The position numbers and the translations under genes were made by a program. Below, piece by piece: positions 57,546 through 64,000 of a DNA stretch of 64,000 nt. Numbering within the stretch: the stretch's first letter is position 1; each line of letters opens with the position of its first letter. Under the pieces are notes generated by a model. The model saw nothing but the letters and a program-made list of their open reading frames with translations. It was not told the DNA's origin and did no database searches. Source of the stretch: Akebia trifoliata (Eukaryota; Streptophyta; Magnoliopsida; Ranunculales; Lardizabalaceae); NCBI GenBank assembly GCA_017979445.1, contig CM030719.1, positions 26,989,317-27,053,316 of the forward strand. The letters are read 5' to 3'.

Positions 57546-57965
57546 TAAAAAAATCACGACATGTATAAAATGTGAGTTGACTTGCTAACCCGTAACAAAA
57601 TTCATTAAACTGGGGGGTAATAGTGAATTTTCTATTCATAAAATGGCACCAATGATCAGATGCTTCCAACAATTAAATCAATAGGTTAAATGAGTGAGGC
57701 TATGATCTATACTTGGGAAAAATTAGTTGATAGGACTCATTATCAATAGGTTAAAAATGAAGTCATTATATCACCCTCACCGCGAAAAATATGAATAAAC
57801 CCTTAAGTTGTTTTGTTTTAAAATCACACGACAAGTGATTGGGGGATTTTTTAACTGTAGCATCCATTCACTTACAATGTAATTTTATAACAAAACCACT
57901 CACGGGGCTTATTCATAATATTGTAGGGTGGTAATATGACAGCCTTAACAATATTAGATCATATC

Positions 57966-58190
57966 ATGGTTTTAAAACTCATTTTTCCGTCTCGTCCATG
58001 AATGAGACAAGTTGTCCTGGACAAGTTTTTTTTATACATTTGAATTGTTTCATTCAACAATGAGAAAAATGAACCGCTGATTTAAATCTAATCCGATACA
58101 TTTGACTTGTCTATCCATTTTATTGGTGGACGATACCAAGACATATCGGACGAGTGGTCTCTGTCTCGGACGAGATTAAAAACCATGGAT
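57966..58190. mobile_element. foldback MITE (GGTTTTAAA...TCTCGTCC family)
   Basis: The ends ATGGTTTTAAAACTC and, inverted, ATGGTTTTTAATCTCGTCC enclose a second inverted pair (CGTCTCGTCCATGAATGAGA against ACTCGTCCGATATGTC). The terminal bases resemble those of the longer repeat at 59145-59585. Confidence 0.55.
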
Positions 58191-58718
58191 CACCTAGTAT
58201 TATATTTTAAAAAATAAAAAATGCACATGAGATACACTTGCCCACTCTTAGTCAAACTCAACGACTAATACCTCTTCAAAAAGATATTACTCATGAAATT
58301 GGTAAACTAATTAATTTACTACTTTATGATTATTTAATAATTATATTTTGAGATCCGAAGACCAAAGAGAGGGCTATTTTCTTTGTCTTGTGGGAAAATA
58401 TTTATATGCTCTTAAGCCACAAACTGTCAACACGACCTGATGACTCAAATATATTCAATTGGGGTAAGGTGGGGGAAGGGAGGAATTTTTGGGTCGGATA
58501 TAGACAAACAAGAACATTATTTTTCATTTTATTTAAATTAAGAGAGCTGATATTGGCACTCCAATTTCTTAAATTATTTATCACACCCTGATTAAAGATT
58601 AAAACACACCATTCAAACGTTACAAAAGTTTGATTCAAGTTATTACTTCATCAGTTGTTTACAATTAGAATTAGACCACATAAATTCATAAATCTAACAA
58701 ATAAAAATAAAAAAAATA

Positions 58719-58839
58719 GAGAGAGTTTCTACTGGCACCCCCACCCCAACTTTTATTTATTATCAATCATTTGCTTAATTTTTTTAATTTTAATTGTAGT
58801 GTAATAAGTAAAAGTTGAGGTGCCAATAGCAGTTCTCTA
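58719..58839. mobile_element. small foldback MITE
   Basis: TAGAGAGAGTTTCTACTGGCACCCC and its inverted partner GGTGCCAATAGCAGTTCTCTA bound a 120-bp element, AT-rich inside with an inverted CAACTTTTATTTATTA/TAATAAGTAAAAGTTG pair. No coding content. Confidence 0.7.
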
Positions 58840-59144
58840 TATTAAATATATTTATAAGTCCGAACTGTTGCAATGAGAGGTCAGTGTGAGAATTTTTTAT
58901 GCAAAATTACATTAATTAATATTATAAAATATCCTTGACTGGATTCATTCATGCATTTTAAATAATATATCTAGATTTATGATAAAATAAAATAAATGAT
59001 AATTTTATCTTTTAAATTCTCTTGACAGATAGACAAATGAGTAATGACAAGAAAAAAAATTTAGAAGCCTCTACCCTTGAGGCACCTATCTCTTGCCTAA
59101 TAATATATCAATGGAAGGCCTTGTCCTTTGTAGTTACTAAGGTT

Positions 59145-59585
59145 TTAAATCTCGTCCGTGACAATGCGAGTCATCTTGGCATTGTCCATGAACGAGACAG
59201 ATAGACAAGGAGTCTCATATGTGTAAAATCTCGCAAGATAAATGAGATGATTGGAACGATATTTTAATATTTTTGGCTGAGTCAATAAAACTCATTCACA
59301 TCAATCGGAATTTTGTGTATTTTAATTAAAATAATTAATTTTTTTGAAATTGACTTATTTATTATCTAAGTAAAATATAATTTTATGATCAAACATATTT
59401 TTATCTACCTTATTTTATACATATAAAAAATTTATAACTATTTTCATATAAATATGTGTTTAAATAAGTAAACCATGTTAAACAAATTATCTCGTTCGAG
59501 ATGAATTGACTCATCTAAGACAACTCGGTTTCGTTCATGAAATAGATGAGATGAGACACCAAACCGAGTTTTGAAACCATTCTCA
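59145..59585. mobile_element. repeat with GGTTTTAAATCTCG ends (intact relative of the 27.6-29.7 kb stack)
   Basis: The left end AAGGTTTTAAATCTCGTCCG and the inward-read right end ATGGTTTCAAAACTCGGTTT form an imperfect inverted repeat. The interior (AAATGAGATGATTGGAACGA, GAATTGACTCATCTAAGACA) matches the pieces at 29060-29195 and 29550-29685, which shows where the insertions there occurred. Confidence 0.6.
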
Positions 59586-59844
59586 ATACTGAAAGGTAAT
59601 GATTGAACAATTAGTACACCATGGTATTATAGTATGTCTTGAAAGTTTCTTCTTTTAAGGATTGAATATTAGAAATATTACGTGACAAGTGACTAAAGAT
59701 TTCATGGAATACTTGGATGACCAAAAGTCCAATCGGAAGTTCTAATAATACTAATAGAAATCAAGAGGTCCACCATCAGAACTATGCACCGGCCCAATTT
59801 GAATGTGTGGGCCAGCTCATCTAATAAGATATGAATCAGCGTGA

Positions 59845-60185
59845 CGTAACGTATTAAGACTTAAATCTTACTAAGGGTTGTTAGGCCTGCATGGATTACT
59901 ACATTGAGAATCCAACACCACACCCTTATAGATTTCATAACAAAAACTCGGATTCAAATACAAAAACAAAAACAAAAAGCTATTTTGAGCATAATCTAAG
60001 ATGTTGAAAATGAAAGACTATCGAACTGTCAAATTTAAAATTAAAATTCTCATGAAAATTAACATATTTTTTCAAAGTTCATAGAATTTTGTTCTCTACA
60101 TTCTTATGGCATCGGATTATGTTTTTGAATGCCACAAGATATTGTAGTCAGGAAACTTTCCTTACTAACTTGATAATGAAAGTTT
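59845..60185. repeat. dispersed repeat, copy 2
   Basis: TAAGACTTAAATCTTACTAAGG, GAATCCAACA, TTGAAAATGAAAGACTA and ATTATGTTTTTGAATGCCA follow the same order as in 62110-62480, and in part as in 49625-50119. Confidence 0.55.
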
Positions 60186-61189
60186 GAAAGTGTTTTTTTA
60201 TAAGATACAGAATTCATTTGACAATTTTAATGTCTACACGTATAAAAATTAGGTATAAATGATGAATTTTTATTTGTTGATCTAAATGTTATTAAGAATT
60301 TAGGTGTGATAAAAAAAAGGTTTGATTCAATGGTTATATATAAGATTTTCAATCTTGATTTTTTGTCAAATTTTAGTTTCATTTACAATATATCAAGCTT
60401 CGATTGAAAGAGTCATCTTGATTATCATGGACATGAAGAAAACAAATTTCCAACAAAAATAAAGAAATAAATAAAACTAAAATACTAACTGAAAGATACA
60501 TCTGGCTGTGTTTTCCATTGCACCCTCCATCATGCTCGGTACACCCACTTTCTTTGATGCATATTCACTCTAAAATGTGTTTTAGGTGGGTGCAATGAGC
60601 ACAAATGGTGGGTGCAAGTAGCCTGATCCTTTTGAAAGTCACCAAAGTATGGCAAAACATCAGTCACTTTCGAATGATTGAGGCGGTAAATAAATTTAAA
60701 TTTAATTACATACATTGAAAAAAAAAAGTTATTTAAATAAAATCGAAGGTCAATTTGGTCTTTTTGACTTATTCAAAATGTGTCAAATAGCACATGCGTC
60801 AAAACATCTAATCGAAAAAGTTTAAATGTCAAAACGATAATTCTTGGTCAATCAGCTTAGCTTCAAACTATTAACACGTGTCGAGATCTTATGTTGTTTC
60901 TGGAGAAGAGTTCGAGTTTGATACCAGCTCCTCCTCCTTATGAGAAGCCCAATACGCCATTAAATGTACGGATTTGCTATATTTCTAATATATTAAGTTT
61001 ATACTATTTAAAGAAAATAAACTTGATTTGTGATTTTGATTTTCAAATTTGATAATATTTCGAGATCAATTCTAATATATTTATCACAAATAGGAAATTT
61101 GCATCTATGATTTATGTAGGCCGAAGTGGACTTCCCATCAAACTCGTTCAAGCTTACCAAACGTACACTCAAAAACAATAAAACATTTG
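60186..61189. other. gene-free stretch
   Basis: Bases 60515-60620 contain short inverted phrases (TTGCACCC/GGGTGCAA, TTTGATGCATATTCACTC). No gene or larger element is supported. Confidence 0.4.
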
Positions 61190-61395
61190 AGTCAATCGTG
61201 ATAATCTGACTATCTAACTTGAGAAGTTTGATTAACGTAGGTCTACGCTCCCCGAGATATAAGACTGTATTTCCCCCATAAAATATGTATCTCGAGAAAA
61301 TCATGTATCACAAAGAGTACAAATCTACGATTTTTGAACTTATCACGTCAAATAATCGATAGAATATACCACGTGGGGTAGTCAAATTGTCACGA
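61190..61395. mobile_element. foldback MITE related to 27198-27419
   Basis: TCGTGATAATCTGACTATCT and CGAGATATAAGACTG face TATGTATCTCGAG and GTAGTCAAATTGTCACGACT. On the minus strand the sequence GTGATAAGTTCAAAAATCGTAGATTTGTACTC parallels the element at 27198. The arms are more diverged here. Confidence 0.6.
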
Positions 61396-62109
61396 CTCTT
61401 ACTAAATATACCTTGGGCGTTTGTCTTTTTGCCCAACAAAATCAGCCAAACCCCAAAAATGATAAAGACTACATAATATATAGGAATAATTTTTATATGA
61501 TCCCAAGATTTTGGTATATATACGTTTTAGAAATTATATTTAATAAGAACATACGGTAAGGACATCTTTCTTAATTCAACATGTGTTTTTGCGGCCGTAT
61601 CTTACCAATCCAGTTAGTAAAATCTCTTTCTTATTACTCCTCGTCTCGATAAAATGACAAACTCAAAAGTGATTTGAATTGTTGATTTTGACAATTTGAA
61701 TCATCAATCTCAGAAAAGGAAAAGAGTGGTTAAAGGGTATTAAGAAAAAGAACATTTGGTAAATGGCTGGACTATCAATTATCGTAAAGAAGTGCGGAAT
61801 ATTTAGAAAGAAATGTTTTTATTAAGGTTCGTTAAGTAGTTTTTTCAAAAGATTTTTATGAAAAATATGATAGGGCTGGACTATGTAGATTCATGAAAAT
61901 GAATAGAATAAAAATACTTAATCCTAGCAATTATAATGTAACATCCAATTGCCAAGATTTATTCAAAAGATAAGGGATATAGTCTCTGGATACATCTTTT
62001 TATTTTAACACTAGATTTTATAATTGAGAGATTTATTGTGCAAACGTATCTGTTGCAATTTTATTACAAAAACTCCCTTACTTTATCAAGCATGTCACTT
62101 TTATGAATC

Positions 62110-62480
62110 ATGCTAACATGACTAAGGTAGTAAGATTTTAAGTCTTACTAAGGATTATTAGACACATGAAATATCAAACTAGCAATCCAACAACACTGAC
62201 TTGTAGATTTTATGGAAAAACTAAGATTCAACAAAAAAAATTCAAAACAAAAAACCTTATTGATTTTGACCGTAGGCCTTGAAAATGGATGGCTACCAAA
62301 CTACCAAATTTAAAACTAAAATTAAATGGTGAACATTAATTTATTCTTTTTTCGATTTATTTATTTATTTTTATTTTAATTTTGTTCTTTATAATCCCGT
62401 CGCATTAAATCATGTTTTTGGATGTCATAAATTCACGTAATTAGAATTTACTCCAAGTATGTTAAGTAACAAATTAACCT
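62110..62480. repeat. dispersed repeat, copy 3
   Basis: TAAGTCTTACTAAGGATTATTAG, AGCAATCCAACAACACTGAC, TTGAAAATGGATGGCTACC and AATCATGTTTTTGGATGTCAT align in order with 59845-60185. Confidence 0.55.
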
Positions 62481-63590
62481 CATAAATTTGAATTTTATTA
62501 TGTGGGTCCCACTCCAAGGTTTGCTGGATAACAAACTTCGTAAAGTAAGGTTCTCTTAGAATAGTCAAAATTCCAAGGAAGTTTTTGTGAAAAAAACACA
62601 ACAATTGTGTCTGTCAAATAAATCTCTCTTTATAATTTAGTAGTTGTGATTACATATGTTAATGTCCAAAATTTCATAGGGACATTATCATTCCCGAATT
62701 CTAATATATATGAATCCTCATAAGCTATAGGAAAGAGGTCACAAGCAATCGTTATCAAAATTAATAGTTATTTCCAAATCAGTTTAATTGAATTAATAAA
62801 TATATAATAATTCAATTTTATTTAACTTAGATTAAGAGATTCATAATCACAAAATGTCATTTTAAAATGATTACAAACATGTACATGGATAAGAATATTA
62901 TATAAGAAAAACAAAACAAAACTCAAATCAAAATTGATTAACTTAGTCAAGCTTGAAAATTAGGCTGAGATTTTGATTTGGATAGCAGACAAGAAAATTT
63001 GACCTTTGATTTAACAGTAGATATATCTCTTTCGAATTTTCCTATAATTGAGAATTTGACAGGTTCTACAATCTTATTATATTTTTGATCTCTCGAACTG
63101 GTTTTCTTTTTTTCTTTCGTCAACGAAAATATGTTTAGATCATTCTCTCCACCTCCAACTACTTAATCTATTTTTTTAATCCCAATCAAGAAAATCTGTA
63201 TTTTTTTTTTTTTTAAATGCAAATTGTGGAAAGGGTTGTATCCTTGGGTAGTCCTATTTGGCACCAATGCAACTCATCATAAATTAATGTAAACTTTGTA
63301 ATAATTTTTTTTAATAAGTTATTGTAAACTTTTGCCGGGTAAATTATCACAAATTTTACATATTTCACAATTTTCCTTGAGAATTTCTGCAAAATTATAA
63401 TTATATTTATAAAAAATAAAAAACACTTAAATGACACAGTAAACAACAACGTTTGAAACAGAAAATTGTAACGTCATCTGACCCACTAACGAACATGATT
63501 ATAACGTCAGTTAGTGAAGGATCAAGGGAAGTAGTGTTAAAGTATCTTAAGGAAACAGGTTGGAACTCCACCTAATAATACTTAATCCCT
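62481..63590. other. AT-rich stretch, no gene
   Basis: No recognised element, promoter or coding region. T run at 63200-63214. Confidence 0.4.
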
Positions 63591-63639
63591 CATGAATAAT
63601 GCCTCCAACTTCATATTTATTTCTTTCGAAATTCAACAT

Positions 63640-63932
63640 TTACCACGTGAGTCCACATGTGGGTCCTATTCACCACTAACACCTCCTCTTCTCCACTATA
63701 AATTACAACTCCCAATCCATCCTACCTTCACACTCTTGCTGCAACCTCTCCTCCTCCACCTTCACCTCCACCACCACAACTTCCACATCTCCAAATTTAG
63801 TAGAACCAAACCCATAGTAAACCTATAACACCAATGACACAATAAACACTAGCTTTTTCCACCAAATATAACTAGCACCACCTTTAAATTTAACACCAAC
63901 AACATCAACCAATACTAGTGCAATTTACTAAT
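63640..63932 (+). promoter_or_regulatory. probable core promoter and 5' leader at the right edge
   Basis: A CACGTG core lies at 63644-63649 and a good TATA box (TATAAAT, 63697-63703) follows. Downstream is a C/T- and CA-rich leader without long AT runs, unlike the preceding DNA. A tiny upstream frame ATG ACA CAA TAA sits near 63834. The composition and spacing fit a plant pol II promoter; the start site, about 63730, is inferred. Confidence 0.5.
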
Positions 63933-64000
63933 ATGGGTAACGCGGACTTAGTCTTCCCATCGACGAACATCGAATGCACACATCGTGTAGCAATTCCTCC
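63933..64000 (+). CDS. possible start of an unrecognised protein, cut by the window
   Basis: From the ATG at 63933 the frame stays open to the end: MGNADLVFPSTNIECTHRVA and two or three more codons. The GC content rises here compared with the upstream DNA, and a TATA box with leader lies 230 bases before. Only about 22 residues are visible and I do not recognise them, so the call rests on context. It could also be chance. Confidence 0.3.
   Translation, partial: MGNADLVFPSTNIECTHRVAIP

Overview
The window is nuclear DNA of a flowering plant, most likely a dicot-type genome. It is AT-rich, has spliced genes with GT-AG introns, carries plant-specific gene families (IQD, GT-2 trihelix) and is crowded with small plant-type DNA transposons, SINE-like elements and decayed LTRs. 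The species cannot be fixed from the sequence.

Only the first 27 kb holds genes I can defend. (1) An IQ67-domain calmodulin-binding protein (IQD22/23/24-like), plus strand, four coding exons at 3763-5621, probably with an extra intron in its leader. (2) A 2-oxoglutarate/Fe(II)-oxygenase-like gene on the minus strand, 12784 down to 6050. It has a short first exon, a 5.3-kb intron and a long last exon that needs one change of reading frame near 7031-7100. (3) A GTL2-like trihelix transcription factor on the minus strand, two exons at 26829-26486 and 25789-24484. At the right edge a TATA box, a leader and a possible start codon at 63933 suggest a fourth gene running out of the window.

The rest (about 1-3.0, 13-24 and 27-63.6 kb) shows no coding sequence I recognise. 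It is built of short transposon-derived units that can be sorted into families by their ends and target duplications: CACTA-type elements with 3-bp duplications (18739-18996, 27616-29025, 42263-42564); hAT-type elements with 8-bp duplications (12969-13454, 14696-15119, 45737-45982, 50625-50871); several foldback MITE families; tRNA-related SINEs; LTR remnants; a 250-bp tandem repeat (48.5-49.25 kb); and an (AT)29 tract. Several are nested, which gives a relative order of insertion. The deepest stack (26.95-29.83 kb) begins about 120 bp upstream of the GTL2-like start codon.

The three genes share no evident pathway: one is a calmodulin/microtubule scaffold type, one an oxygenase-fold protein, one a transcription factor. 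I found no operon-like cluster, CRISPR array or other new multi-gene system. The most notable content is the layered transposon structure beside genes and the broken frame in the oxygenase-like gene.
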